The notes below the pieces were generated by a model. That model made no database searches and was not told where the DNA came from. It saw only the letters and a list, made by a program, of their open reading frames with translations. Position numbers and translations under genes: made by a program. A stretch of 64,000 bases of DNA from Lichtheimia corymbifera B2541 (lineage: Eukaryota > Mucoromycota > Mucoromycetes > Mucorales > Lichtheimiaceae): contig JNEU01000726.1 in the NCBI GenBank assembly GCA_000697475.1, positions 80,273 to 144,272 of the forward strand. Direction: 5' to 3'. Below, piece after piece: positions 11,187 to 23,721 of the stretch. Within the stretch, counting starts at the first letter, position 1. Every line of letters starts with the position of its first letter.

Positions 11187-12755
11187 TTACTGCAATTGAG
11201 TCCATAGCAATTCGGCTTGTTCAACTGCTTCTTTAGGTCTATCTTTAAAGTACACAAAATGGCCCTATTGAATACGGATGAATGAGTGATTTGCCCTTTT
11301 TACCCCCTTCTCATCCCATGTAATATATACCTGTAATCCAGCTGTGCTGATATCTTTGTCGGCAATACGCTGTACGAATGCATCCTCCAACGCCTTTTCA
11401 TCGTCGCCATAGAATCGTCGGAACATGTTGCGGATCTGCAGTTCTGTTGCGTTACCGAGAAACTCTTTAAGGTCGACACGTCCTGGTCGAATCAATGCGG
11501 GATCCAAATTCTCAACATGGTTGGTGGTCAAAAAGATGATGCGTTCCTCTGCTGAAGCCACACCATCTAGAGCATTCAATAAACCACTAAAAGTGATCAT
11601 TGACTGGTATCTATATATATAAAATGAGTCATCATCATCATCATCATCCTGATTTTGTCATGCTGTGTCTTACCCTTGGTTGTCCGATTGTTTGCGTTTT
11701 GTAAAGGCTGCATCGATATCTTCCAGTAACATGATACTTCGTTCAGGTACATTGCTTAGTAAATGATTCAGACGATCATCGGTGAGACCTCGTTCCGATA
11801 AATTGAGAATGCAAATGTTGTATTCGAGCTCGCCCTGAACATAAGCCGAATGTCAGTATCCATCATTTCTCGATATCATAAAGCTACTTACAGCAAGGGC
11901 TTGGATAAAACTACTTTTACCCGATCCAGGAGGACCATACAAGAGATAACCGCGTCGATAGGGGATACCTCGTTCATTGTACCATTTTCCATTACCGATA
12001 AAGGCCTTGACATCATCGACAATGCGTTCCTTGATACCAGCATCCAGAATGACCGATTCGAGCATGCGACGTCTACGTGGCATACCAAAAGGACGCCATT
12101 CATGGCCATACGAGGTATAAATGACCGTTTTTCCTTCTTGCTTTTTCAGTGCCATGGCTTGTGCTTCTTGAAGTAGCTCTGTAAACACGTGACGATCCCT
12201 TGAGAGTGTAGTGATGGTGATTGTTTCCCAAGGACTGCCGGTTGTCAGATCCATCATTTTGCCATCCCGTTGTCGCTGCACCTTCATCCATGCACCATGC
12301 CATCGGAAATAATGGATACCAGGACCAGGTACTAATCCAAATGTCGTGGTGATACTGCCATTATCATGTTGCTTGTAGGAGGTTTCCACTGCTAGATGCT
12401 GCATGCGTCGCTTGGGTGATTGCTGTGCCATCCATTGCAGGAACCATAGATACGACTTGTCCTTGGAAGGAATCTCGAGTGTCACCAAAAGACGACGTTG
12501 TACATAGGCTGCACCAAGGTTCAATCCTTGTCGAAGCACCGTCAAAGCAGCACCCACACCAATAAGACCAAAGCCTGCAGAAAAGTATGGGTTCGAAGTA
12601 ATGTTGCTGAAAAGACCACCCTTGTTGTCATGGGGGGTTGTCATGGGCTGTTGTTGCTGTTGCTGCTGATCCATCACGGGCAATGGACTCGGATCGTCCG
12701 TCATGGTGCCTGATGCAGGTGAAGACGGCTGTTGCAATGCTGGAAATGCCGGCAT
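11187..12755 (-). CDS. BCS1: BCS1-type AAA ATPase (mitochondrial inner-membrane translocase/chaperone)
   Basis: BCS1 proteins insert the Rieske iron-sulfur subunit during assembly of respiratory complex III. Exons 11892-12755, 11674-11834, 11331-11610 and 11187-11264 give 460 residues. Order of features: a Q-rich N-terminus, one hydrophobic segment ([16 protein letters not shown], near residue 65), a BCS1-specific domain ending in [18 protein letters not shown], the AAA core with Walker [10 protein letters not shown], Walker [13 protein letters not shown], sensor [18 protein letters not shown] and the [11 protein letters not shown]-terminal motif. An ATG at 12834-12836 would add 27 residues, but that stretch is CA-repeat, 5' UTR-like sequence as seen before the NSF start, so the inner ATG was preferred. 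Fungi carry several BCS1-like paralogues, so orthology to true BCS1 is likely rather than certain. Confidence 0.88.
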
Positions 12756-12875
12756 GGGTGTTATTGTGTATGTGTGTGTTGGTGTGTCAAAGCTGAGAAG
12801 CAAATCCCAAAAGCAGCCCATCCCCACCCGATCCATGCTAATTTAATCAGCCACCCACCCATCAAAAGATAATGT

Positions 12876-15553
12876 TTAAAAGTAATGAAATTCATTGTTG
12901 GATAATATTGAACTTGGAAGATCTGGATCTCCTTCAGGGGCAGGGAAAAAGTAATCAGCTTGGTTATTGTACATGTCCAATGTGGAGGAGGGTAATGCGG
13001 GTGTTGGTATATCGAAAAGTCCATATCCAGTAGGTGGTGGTGGTGGCGTATTGTTGGTAGTAGTAGTAGTAGTAGTAGTAGTTGGCGTTTGTTGTTGTTG
13101 TTGTTGTTGTTGTCGTTGTTGTTGCCTACGTCTTGAAGATGATGGAGATGATGAAACTCGACGGTGTGTTGTGCCATCCGAGTGAAATGCAATAAATGTA
13201 AATGGCTGACTTGTACTTGTACTCGTGATACTGCTGCTACTACTACTTGAGTCCGTTGATGTCTTGTAGGGTAATGATGACATTCCTTTTATTGAGCCAT
13301 AACCATTTGCAGCAGCAGGGCTCGTTGTTGTTGTTGTTGCCATGGATGGGGTGGGTTGCTGTTGCTGTTGAGAAGACGTGGTGGTCGATGCATATCCAGA
13401 GACAATCGATTGTGATCGTTGATGATATCTGGCCTTGAGATATTCCAATGTTCTTGATAGCATTGAAGCTTGATGGATATTGTTTGCGATAATAGGAAGC
13501 GAATCCAATCGAGCCATCGTCTTGTCAAATGATATCTCGCTAAATATAGTGGTCCTTCGATCCGACTCATGTGAGGAAGCATTCGCCAGATGAATACGCA
13601 AGGCCATCACCACAACATGTAATGTGGGTGGGGACATTGATAACTGAATCAGCTCAGAGTGTGGAATGGTATATACCACATAGCTGATAATAATGGCAGC
13701 AAGGAAACATATTTCAAATGAGGGACGTGCAAAGGGTGCCTTGGTTCCACTATCCTGGTTGACAAAGGGGCGGTGTGCCTGAATAAGGTTGTGCATGAAA
13801 TACAGCGCCTCTAAGCCATTCAGCCTACTCTTCTTCGTTTGCGATCCTCGGATATTAGCAAGGTATTCTTCCAAGGGATGACATTCAGAACTGAGCCATG
13901 TATCGACTGTGGACATGGTGGCATTTGTCTGCATAATATAAAAACGTCAATGATCCTATGTTTGTTGCTGCTGTGGCCCATGTATACCTTGAAGGCTCCA
14001 GGTAATTGTGTTTGTACGCTGTAATTGTAACGTATAATTTTCCCAGCAATGTTGCTCATGACGGTCATGTATCGAAGACTCTTGATATAATCGGCTGTAT
14101 ATTCATCATCCTCGGTAGCAATGTATTCTGGTAACGGGATGTCACTTTACGAAGAATGATGAGTCCATGTGAAAATAACATTGATTGATTGATTGATTGA
14201 TACTTACATGTCCTTTTCATCCAGAATGGAAGGCCTTCCATAAGTCATACTCATTGTGCGTTCAGTCACCAACAATGACCAAAAGGTGCGAATACACCAT
14301 TGTGCTTCCAAATCATTCTCCTTTTGGCGGAATCGAAAAATCCGATGAAGACCCATATCAATGGCTAGACGTACTGCTTCACCCACCAAAAGCCATGCAC
14401 GCGTAAGATGCTTTTCCAATTTGCTATGCTCCAATTGATTTGCGATGATCACTAGCGCAAGCACAGTGCTGAAATGGGGTGTATCATAGTATTCGTCACG
14501 ATGCTTTAAAGCAATATGCAAAAAGTGCTGACTCAAGCTTGGATCCACTGCTGCTGCTGCTGCCAAAGGAGGATTGTTGTTGTTGTTGTTGTCATGAGAT
14601 GTTACTGCTGCTATGGCACGTGCAAATAAGCCGTAAAAAAAGAGAGGAGAGAGCGTGGAAGGTTGACCTGTGCGACAATGATCGAGTTCAATGAAGATTC
14701 GATGTTTACCGAGGATCGAAGGGAAAAACGGATCCACTTTGGCACAATAATACTCCACAAGCATGGATTGCATTTCAATCGATAGATTCGGAATCTCGAG
14801 TGGCGGAAACACGGATGATGTCGCTGGAAGAAGAGATGATGGCACGTTGGCATTGTTGACATAAAAAGAAGTTTCACCCATAAAGTGACCTGATGGATCA
14901 ATTGACATGCAATGCTGTGCAGGACAATTTGTTGTTGGAGGAGGAGATGCCATAGGTGTGGATGGATTATTACATGTCATTGGAGGAGCCACGCTACTGT
15001 TGACAGGAGTGGATGATGATGATGATGCAGTGAATCGATCCATTCTAAAGGATTGTTGTTGTTGTATACGTGAACTGGGTTCAGGAGGTGTCGGTAATGG
15101 CACGTCGTTTTGTGGTGGTGGAGACGCGGTGGAGGGTCGTAAAGGAGCTGATACCCCTGGTGCATATCGACACTCGTGTCGTTGTTTGACACAAGTCCCA
15201 CAAGGCAAGTACCCATCGCAACCCGTTTTGCGTTTTCGACATCGCTCGCAAGCATTGGCGACCTTGATTTTCTTGGCGGATTTGGTTGTACCAGGGACGG
15301 GTGAATCGACACCTTCAAACGCTCTGATAATAAGTCCGGCACCTGTATTGTGTTGAATGCTGACCTCCTCGTGAGACAAGTCGTTGAGAATGTGCTTGGC
15401 CAATGTTCGCAGAATGTCCAATGTACGAAAACGGAGGGGGGCAGGGTCTTCAAACATCAAGCCTGTTGATACAACAAGTGTAATAGAGCGTGGTGCATCA
15501 AACTCGGAAAAAGGTACCACAGAAGAAATGTGGAAAGATACCCACCCACCCAC
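12876..15553 (-). CDS. Zn2Cys6 binuclear-cluster fungal transcription factor
   Basis: Fungal-specific nuclear regulator of unknown target. Exons 14208-15553, 13988-14144 and 12876-13928 give 851 residues. The zinc cluster CERCRKRKTGCDGYLPCGTC with its last cysteine (about residues 102-128) fits CX2CX6CX5CX2CX6C exactly. It is followed by a P/S/Q-rich linker and then a fungal_trans-type helical domain (LLVGEAVRLAIDMGLHRI, WSLLVTERTMSMTYGRPSIL). The C-terminal third is low complexity: S runs, about ten Q, a T run and a P run. Codon repeats for these make this one of the most microsatellite-rich coding stretches here. About 100 residues precede the zinc cluster, unusually long for this family; a shorter start (MFEDPAPLRF) is possible. 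Adjacent genes give no hint of a target pathway. Confidence 0.9.
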
Positions 15554-16355
15554 TCGTCGCTTTCATTTTATATCATTACGCCGTTCACATGATTTGATTT
15601 CCCGGATACAGAACCTTCACCCTAGCAACGGCTTGTACTTGCCAAGAGAAAAAAAAGAGACAAAAGAGAAAGCAGAGAGAGAGAGAGAGATATCAAGGTG
15701 TCACACATATCCATGGATACAACTTTTTTCCTCTTCAAAGTGATGTTTATTCAACTTGGCACGCACACACGGTAATATGTTGAATCACGCAGTATATGCA
15801 TGAGAAGTGCGCTACGCTAAAGGATGATTGGATGGGAACGGATCTACTCTTATCGTGATACGAACTTCCAAGTTTGCACTTTTACAGATAGAATCCCATT
15901 ACTACTACTACTGCTGTCAACATTGCATCTTCATGTAGCATAGACTTCCAATGCAAAAATAATAGAAGCATATAGTGTCATAGCCAAGCTACTTGGCACT
16001 TTTTTTTCTGAGCCCTTGCTCAGCCGTTCAAATCAAGCTTTTCGCACATAGTCTTGGCTTGCACTACAATTACAGGTTACACACGAATGGTAGTAGCATC
16101 CCCTCACCGACCATTGAATAAGCGTTCGCTCATCATCAAATCTAAGAAATTGATCCATTGGAAAGATAAGCATCAACAAAAAGGAAAATGAGCGGGCATC
16201 TTTAATATGAAAACAAAGAAAATGGGATGATCACTTAGCATATATATATACATCGACACATACACCACATAGGTACACACAACAACACGCAAAAAAAAAA
16301 AAAAAAGCAAAATGTAAATGAAAAGAAAGAAAAAAAAGGAGGGACAACCCATGGA
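15554..16355. other. Intergenic upstream of the Zn2Cys6 gene and 3' of the Grainyhead gene
   Basis: About 800 bp, no gene seen. It contains a GA-rich run near 15650-15690 and an A run near 16290-16306 (low complexity). Confidence 0.5.
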
Positions 16356-18497
16356 TCAATACAAGAGCATAAGCGTCAAGGAGTCATCATTGTCATTGGA
16401 CTTTGTTTCGACCTCCATGACTTGTTCCTCGGGCATATCGCTTACGACCGTATCGTCGATCTGTACAACCACATCTTCTTTACCAGCCACGCGGCGGACA
16501 ACCTCCTTAATTTGACTGCTGTTTTCATGTCCCATTTTGCTGGCGAGCTTGTCCTTCAAGTCTTGCACAGTCAATTCCTCAAGATAAATGGCGCGGTGCA
16601 GGTGCTCAGTGGGTAACTTTGCAAATAGACATAATTCTATGAAGGAGTGGGTCGTATCATGCTATGTACTTTTTAAATGGTGACAAACACTTACTTGCAG
16701 TACGACGTCGTTGCTGAGGAACATAGGATGGATCCATATCTGCCACTGTTGGAGGCATAAAATAAGGCTGCTGTTGCTGATGTGTGTGCGATAATGCCGC
16801 TGAAGATGAAGGTGGTGGAATACTAACACCACTACCAGGTGCCATGTCGTAAGGTCGTTTAACACCAACGCCTTGGGTGGTTGGGGTCATAGGTAATGAT
16901 GATACAGCAGCATGCTCGTTAAAGCGTCGATATGGATCATGGTATTGTTGCTGCAATAAATGGTGTGGATGTGTTAAGGGTGGAGGTGAGGATGATGCAA
17001 AGGCACAAAGGACCGTGTAAGGCTGCGTTTGCAAATACCCTAACCACATTGGATGGGGTTCACCATTTTTGCCTGTCATGGGGTAAAGTTACAACTAGGA
17101 TCATTCATTGTTGTTATCATATCATTACTCACCACGTAGCTTTTCTAATTGCTTTTCAATATGACGTGCATCGTCCTTGTTTTTGCGTTCAGCCCCCTTT
17201 TTTTTTTGGGAATAAAATGAGCATCAATGCAAGACAATGAAAATTGTTGTCATGCGATATATTACCTTATCTCGAAAGAGCTTGATTTGGCAATAACATC
17301 GCTCCAATGGTGCTGGTTCGGTAGCAACGGCTTGTGAGACGACATGTAAACGCAGCGGAATACCCTTGACACCTTTAATGCGAGAGAAATCGGTGGACAA
17401 AAAGTTGAATCGAATGTTGATAGATACGCCAGCTTTGCCATTCCATCGAAAAGAGATCCCATCAAAGTAAGGACACTCGATATTGTAAACGCCATTGCTA
17501 TGCGTTGTATCTAGTAAAAGGAGATCAGTGTTGGTTTTATTGTGCGTGTGATCTGTTGTCAGCCCCTTCACTGCTACTCACCAATGTCTATAGCACGTGC
17601 ATTGTCAGGATCTTTTTGCTGGCTCAACCAAAACTTCCAAAAGTCAACAGCGACTTTTCGATGCGACTCGTCATGGAACATGATGCTGACAGTGGTCGAG
17701 ATATCACCTTCAAATTCTTCTGCATCTGTTATGCTCAACCCATACATTTGACCTAGTTTGACAACATGTTTATAAATGCTCACGTATGATTTGGAAAACG
17801 TTGTTCATACCTTTGTTTAGATACGTCAGTGGTAAATCCTCGCTCTTTTGTGCTGCTGCAGTAGGAGCTAGATTTTATAATGGAGGATCGTCATTGTTAA
17901 TAAGCACAGATATGCACCATGATGGGTCATTTACCTTCCAATATAACTTCATATCGCATGTTGCTAACAAGGATGAGCAATTAGGGAAGGGGGCAAAAGA
18001 CGCGTTACACAACCCTTACTTTGAAAATGGAGCGGCGGATGACGAAGGACAGCTGGAGGGTGGCGATGGAACCACTGACATAGTCGATGTTGAAGATATG
18101 TGCGATCGAGGAGACGAATATGAATATGGAGGTGGATGATTAAAAGGTGGATGCTGATTATGCTGCTGATGATGATGCTGCTGTTCCATGTTATATGGAA
18201 TCAGCGGTGACGATGTTGGGCTTGGGAAAAAAAGCGGTGATGAGGTGGTGATATAGCTGTGTTTGGTGGAAAGAGAACTAGGATGCAGTTGTCTGCTGAA
18301 GGATTGGCTTTTATATAGGGGTGAATATACTTTTTAAGGATACCTTTTGCATTGGCAACTTTTGCGAGTATATATCTCTCTCTCTACCTTTCAGTAGTGA
18401 ATCCAAAAGTTGGTGGTGGCGGGATCGGACCGAAAGATGATGATGACGACGACGTTGAAGATGCGGTGGGTGATGGATAAGGATGATTATTATTCAT
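16356..18497 (-). CDS. Grainyhead/CP2-family transcription factor
   Basis: Nuclear DNA-binding factor of the Grainyhead/CP2 family; in Neurospora a relative controls cell-wall remodelling and conidial separation. Nine exons: 18388-18497, 18020-18295, 17935-17963, 17811-17867, 17582-17752, 17266-17510, 17133-17196, 16695-17072, 16356-16636; 536 residues. After an S/P/H/Q-rich N-terminus the DNA-binding domain is clear: MRYEVILEAPTAAAQKSEDL, PLTYLNKGQMYGLSI, VAVDFWKFWLSQQ, SINIRFNFLSTDFSRIKGVK and RCYCQIKLFRDKGAERK. The C-terminus (TVQDLKDKLASKMG through VVVQIDDTVV) fits the ubiquitin-like dimerisation domain of the family. Every junction keeps frame, and the conserved DKGAERK string spans an unusual acceptor preceded by ten A. 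Family assignment is firm; Grainyhead versus CP2 subgroup is open. Confidence 0.92.
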
Positions 18498-20200
18498 GCT
18501 AATATAGGAACAAAGAGCCAAATTGACGACGACGACAAGTGCTCATCCAGCTTGGACAAGTTTGATTCAAGTGAGCACAAAAAAGGGGAGAGAGAAAGAG
18601 AAAAAGAGAAAAACGAAAAGAGAGCGAAAAAAACAATAACTTAAAAAAAAACTTGAACGAATTGCCTTGATAAGGCAACGTCTCTCCCACCACCGCCCAT
18701 TTGCTTGGTCGAGATCCTCTCTTTACCTACACACGGCTGCTTTTGATGATTGTTTACCTTGTATATCACTCCCCTCACTAGCATCATAGGGGTATATGTA
18801 CTATGTACATAGGTGATGTGTGTATACCTTGATGGATGGGTCGATCGTGTTGTCAGGGATAGGTGATGTTTTTTGCATGATGGTACGTCCTACGTGGATG
18901 GCAATCTTTGTTGACAAACAAGCTCTTTGTTCAACAGAAAACTAGCCTCAGGCTTGTTTGGGTAACCTTGTCAAAAGGTTATGGGAACCCAAAATGACAC
19001 CGCAATCCTCCCAGACTAGTGGTTACTTTGGGGTTGTTTGTCATGCAATTATGTTCCACATGTATTCGTGCGATATCCCTGATGAACGTTGGAAAAGTCA
19101 TAAAGCATCTTGATTCATTACAACGTGTAAATGGGTGGCAAAGATGAAATCTTGGAAAGTTATCTCTTGACACCGACTTTTTGTGTATCCATCAATAAAT
19201 GAGACCGTATGGTTACGCAGTGTAACCCTCGCGATGTCTGTGTGTGTGTGTGGTTACGATGTATGCGAGGCATCGTGGGGATATCACGATGTCATGTCCG
19301 TGTACCCATACATATTTCTTGTTGCTCTCTTTTTCGTGAGGATTGAATTACTCGTAGATCGATTTCGTGTGCTTCGGAGAATCCACGCCGCGCGCGCTCA
19401 AACATGCAGCGCTATGATGTGCTCTGCTGTTATCCATGGCATCTGTTGTGTTTTGTGCTACCTGTTGAGCACAGACGTTAGCACGCTTCATTTTCCTTGT
19501 TTGGGGTATAGCGGTCCAGTATTCGGGACCACCGCAAAGAGCCGCTGCTGTGGGCTGATGTGCAAAATATGACATTTTTCATTTTACTGGGGATAGCCCT
19601 TCTTTATCGTACGATATTCTCCAAGGAGTGGTATATTTATTGCAGTGATTGCAATATGTCAACATACAACACCTTTTATGTCACAAACTCTCCAACAATA
19701 TGCATAACACGTCAAATGACGTGTCAAAACAAAGATACAAGGTACATAGGGTGGATGGGGGGTGATGAAAGTGGTTAGTTAGAATAGTGAACTACCATCT
19801 GGGTTCTATTATCACATATCGATGGTTTTGGGCTATGCAAGAGGTTGCCAATGAGCGGGCTTAAATGCTGCACCCAACGTATGGCTGGATATCGCTGCTG
19901 CCTATGTCTGACCTATATAGATGATCATGATGTTGTATAACAGAAAAGAGGAATAATGTTTATTTTTCGATATCTTCGATAATGGTGATTGGACATCAAC
20001 TGTATTAGTGGAGAGAATAGCAGGGGACGAGTAAAAAAGCTTGGTTGCTATGTAAAGTGAAACTTGGGGCAGGGTCGTCGCCAATGGAGATCCATTTTGG
20101 GATGGATGGAAAAAGGAGGTGGCTTGTGTAGTTCTACCATGCAGCAGCTGGCATTATCCAAGAACTTTTTCGTTAGATCCTTTTTCTCCACACTCTCACC
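18498..20200. other. Long divergent intergenic region
   Basis: About 1.7 kb between the divergent Grainyhead-type gene and DBP3. No protein-like frame longer than about 130 residues and no RNA gene recognised. A slightly GC-richer patch with CGCGCGCG lies near 19380-19400 and small hairpins occur (GGTTAC/GTAACC near 19210). It presumably holds both promoters. Confidence 0.5.
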
Positions 20201-21793
20201 ATGTCACCCACCGCCATTACCAAGCGTAAACGAGACGAGCCCACCGATGCTGCTGAACTCAAGAAGCAAAAGAAGTTGAAGAAGGAGAAGAAGGATAAAA
20301 AGGACAAGAAGGAGAAGAAAAAGTCAAAGAAAGAAAAGAAGCAGCACAACGACGACGACCATAGCAAACCCGAGAAAGCGATTGAGCCACAGCAACAACA
20401 GCCTTTGACCAATAGCGACGATTCGTCTTTTGATCAGCTTGCAAAGTACACTTACAAGGAACATGCCGAGTTGACATCGCTTCCCGAGAGCACGATCACT
20501 GACTACTTGAAGAAGAACGAGGTTGATATCCAGGGCGATCTCAAGTTGCGACCTATCCTTCAATTTGCATACACCAATGTGCCAAAGAAGCTTTTGAAAG
20601 TATTCGACAACTTCAGCAACCCTACACCTATCCAAGCAACAACATGGCCATTTACATTATCTGGACGTGATATCGTGGGTATTGCAGAGACTGGATCAGG
20701 CAAGACTTATGGCTTTACGTTACCTGGTTTGGTGCATCTTGCTTCCAACAAGTCCAAGAGCAAGAACCCATCCATGTTGGTATTGTCTCCCACTCGTGAA
20801 TTGGCCATGCAAAGTGAAGAGCAAGCACGTGAAGCTGGCAAGATGTTTGGATTGAAGACCATTTGTTTGTATGGCGGTGTGGATAAGGCATCTCAAGCAC
20901 GACGTCTTGCTAATGGTACCGATATTGTCGTGGCAACCCCTGGTCGTCTTTTGGATTTACTCAACGACGAAGCAGTCGACCTTTCTGAAGTATCCTTCCT
21001 TGTCTTGGATGAAGCCGATCGTATGTTGGATGAAGGTTTCGAGCGTGATATCCGCAACATCATTGGACATGTCCCCAAGCAACGACAAACGCTCATGTTC
21101 TCTGCCACATGGCCAATGAGTATTCGCAAGCTCGCAGCTGATTTCCTCAACAATCCCATTCGTGTCACTATTGGCTCGCCTGATCTTGCAGCATCCAACA
21201 GCATCACTCAGATTGTCGAGGTGGTGGATGAACCCCGTAGCAAAGAAGGAAAGTTGTTGCAGCTACTCAAAAAGATCCATGGCAGTCGCAAGAACCGTGT
21301 GCTTGTGTTTGGTTTATACAAAAAGGAATGTGATCGTATCGAACGTCGATTGATTGAGAATGGCTACAAGGTAGCAGCTATCCATGGCAGCAAGAAGCAG
21401 CACGAACGTAACGAAGCCCTCGCCAACTTTAAGAGCGCCACGCATCCACTCATGATCGCCACCGATGTCGCTGCACGTGGTTTGGATATTCCCGATGTCG
21501 AATACGTTGTCAACCTCACCTTCCCTCTCACCATCGAAAGCTACATCCATCGTATCGGTCGTACCGGTCGTGGCGGTAAAAAGGGTACGGCCTACACCTT
21601 CTTCACTCCTGAGGACAAGGCCCATTCCGGTGAACTTATCAATGTGCTCAAACAAGCCAACATGCCCGTTCCTGATGAGTTGTACAAGTTTGGCACCACC
21701 GTTAAGAAGAAAACCCACAGCGCTTATGGTGCTTTCTTCAAGGATACCTCTGAGGCACCCAAGGCAACCAAGATTGTGTTTGGCGATGATTAG
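20201..21793 (+). CDS. DBP3: DEAD-box ATP-dependent RNA helicase Dbp3
   Basis: Nucleolar helicase for 60S ribosomal subunit and rRNA processing. Single uninterrupted exon of 530 residues, unlike nearly all neighbours. The N-terminus is strongly basic, with about ten KK/KKE repeats typical of Dbp3. Motifs in order: NPTPIQATTWP (Q motif), AETGSGKT (I), SPTRELAMQ (Ia), GGVDK, ATPGRLLD (Ib), VLDEADRML (II), MFSATWP (III), RVLVFGLYKKECD (IV), ATDVAARGLDIPDV (V) and YIHRIGRTGRGG (VI). FPLTIESYIHRIGRTGRGGK and the final KIVFGDD match Dbp3 rather than related Dbp2 or Ded1 helicases. Confidence 0.95.
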   Translation: MSPTAITKRKRDEPTDAAELKKQKKLKKEKKDKKDKKEKKKSKKEKKQHNDDDHSKPEKAIEPQQQQPLTNSDDSSFDQLAKYTYKEHAELTSLPESTITDYLKKNEVDIQGDLKLRPILQFAYTNVPKKLLKVFDNFSNPTPIQATTWPFTLSGRDIVGIAETGSGKTYGFTLPGLVHLASNKSKSKNPSMLVLSPTRELAMQSEEQAREAGKMFGLKTICLYGGVDKASQARRLANGTDIVVATPGRLLDLLNDEAVDLSEVSFLVLDEADRMLDEGFERDIRNIIGHVPKQRQTLMFSATWPMSIRKLAADFLNNPIRVTIGSPDLAASNSITQIVEVVDEPRSKEGKLLQLLKKIHGSRKNRVLVFGLYKKECDRIERRLIENGYKVAAIHGSKKQHERNEALANFKSATHPLMIATDVAARGLDIPDVEYVVNLTFPLTIESYIHRIGRTGRGGKKGTAYTFFTPEDKAHSGELINVLKQANMPVPDELYKFGTTVKKKTHSAYGAFFKDTSEAPKATKIVFGDD

Positions 21794-22068
21794 ATTTCTT
21801 GTAGTATTGTTATTACGTTTCCTTGCTTTCTACCTGTACTAGAATACATAACGCACACATTTATATAAATAGCATTTTACATTGGCATACACGTATCCCA
21901 TTGTCTTTATTGTATTCAAACAAAGGACTATTATAATGAGTGGGTGAATCCCATTGGCTGCCGAAACAAGCATTGTGGTGGTGGTGGTGGTGGTGATTCT
22001 TGCAGGATGACCATGCTCGACCTAATTTGGAACCCACCTCTTACTCCTCCTTCTCTTTATCCTTTACA

Positions 22069-23721
22069 ATGCAAACCGTGCCCAACATTCCCGGCATTCC
22101 TGTCAGAGATGACCGTGCCTTGAAAGATAAAGTCGCCCAATTGCTCGACATGAAGAAATACAAGTGCGTTCGATCCTCAACAGTAGCATGGCATGCATTG
22201 ACTGGATATATATTATATCGTGTAGATTCCCAGGTGCTCAACCTGTCAGCTTTGGATCAGAGCAGTTGAACGAACTTCAAAGAGAAGAGTAATCTATTGC
22301 AATCCCCCACTTTGTGTTTGCCCAGTTCGACGTGCTCACCCATCGCGCTATTCGATCGAACCATGTCTAGTTATTTTGTCGCCGAAAAGTCTGATGGTGT
22401 ACGATGCCTGGCTTTGCTGTCGGTCGACGAGGAAAAGCGACCCAAAGTTTATCTAGTATGTTATCTATCTTTCGACTTTGTGATAATGATGATATTGATC
22501 AAGAGATGCCCCATAGTTTGATCGCAAGAGCAACTTTCATGTCGTGGATAATATTCGATTTCCCATTCCTCAAGATCCAAACTTTCGAAAGTGCCTTACA
22601 GATACTATCATTGATGGCGAGTTGGTGCTGGATAAGGAGCCTGATGGAACAGTAAGTCAAAGAAAAAGGATGGGAATGTGTCTTTTTTATTCACTGGAGA
22701 AACCATAGACACAATTGCGCTTTTTACTTTTCGATTGTCTCGTCATTATGAAGAAGATCTTGACTTCAAGGGATTTAATGAAGCGCCTAGGAGTGAGTAG
22801 AATCTACGATAACAATGAAATGGCTGGCTCATTGTTTCTTTTTTCTAGTATCTGAAAAACGATGTTATTCGGCCGCATCAAAATATGTTGAAAAAGAACC
22901 CAGATATGGCCAAATATATGCCATTCCAGTAAGTATCATCTTCCAATGTGCTAACTTGGGATCATTTTCGTAACGCTCATTCATGTTTGCTTTCTTAGAG
23001 TGGCGTTCAAGGAGCAGCAATTCACATATCACCTCGACACCGTATTCAATCAAATCATCCCTGCATTGAAGCATGGCAATGATGGATTAATATTCACGTC
23101 TGTCAATGCCCCTTATTCACTTGGTACATGTGACAAGATGTAAGTTGCTGTAGGAGAAGGTGGAGGAGGATGTGTAGGATGGCCTATCTTACCCCATTTC
23201 TGTATTAGGATCAAATGGAAACCAGCGAATGAAAACTCGATCGACTTTAAGATCCACCTCAAGTTCCCTGGCAGCAGCCTTCCCGGTGTACTGGATTACA
23301 CTGCAACACCAAGGATAGATTTACTGGTTTGGCAAGGAGAGGACAAGTATCGTTATTTCGATCAATTGGGCATCACCGACAATGAGTGGAAGCGTACCTT
23401 TGGAGCCATACCCATCAAAAAACTAGAAGGCCGCATCATTGAATGCAACTATGACCCCGAGATACAAGAACGATACGATTTGCCATCACCGTGGCGGTTT
23501 ATGCGGTTTCGTGACGATAAGCCTGACGGAAATCACCAATCTACAGTCGATAAAGTCCTTTGCAGTATCCGTGATGGCGTTTCTAAAGATGAGGCAAGTC
23601 TACTCCCACCATCAAAGAAAGTGAGAAGGATGGATCCTAACTCTTTCATATATAGCTTATCGAGAAGATTCCAAGGATACGAGATGCTTGGTTCGAGCGT
23701 AAAAAGAAGCGCGAAGAGTAG
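22069..23721 (+). CDS. CEG1: mRNA-capping enzyme guanylyltransferase subunit
   Basis: Nuclear enzyme that transfers GMP to the diphosphate end of nascent RNA polymerase II transcripts. Nine exons: 22069-22163, 22226-22288, 22371-22455, 22517-22651, 22709-22792, 22849-22928, 22999-23139, 23209-23593, 23656-23721; 377 residues. Nucleotidyltransferase motifs: VAEKSDGVRC (I, nucleophile about K59), FDRKSNFHVVDN (III), TIIDGELVLD (IIIa), NDGLIFT (IV), IKWKPANENSIDFKI (V) and MRFRDDKPDGNH (motif VI/OB fold). The lone guanylyltransferase, without a triphosphatase domain, is the fungal arrangement. The last intron is best read as GC-AG (GCAAGT donor). A GT donor at 23621 is also in frame but gives an intron of only 35 nt. 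Confidence 0.93.

Noticed and set aside
11629..11650. CAT/TCA repeats and a TGAGTCA inside a BCS1 intron
   Set aside because: Simple repeat in an intron; the heptamer here is within chance expectation for 64 kb.
12756..12836. Longer BCS1 start at 12834-12836
   Set aside because: The added residues translate a CA-rich leader-like sequence; the inner ATG fits better, though the longer start is not excluded.
14907..15356. Open frame of about 149 codons on the + strand
   Set aside because: Antisense to the zinc-cluster region of the Zn2Cys6 gene; its glycine/valine runs come from coding microsatellites on the other strand.
19200..19570. GC-richer patch with small hairpins, considered as an RNA gene
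   Set aside because: No tRNA, 5S, U6 or SRP landmark sequence was found in it.
22289..22370. In-frame looking FDVLTHRAIRSNHV segment within CEG1 intron 2, considered as an exon
   Set aside because: It ends in a stop unless further spliced, and joining RED directly to YFVAEKSDG matches the family better.
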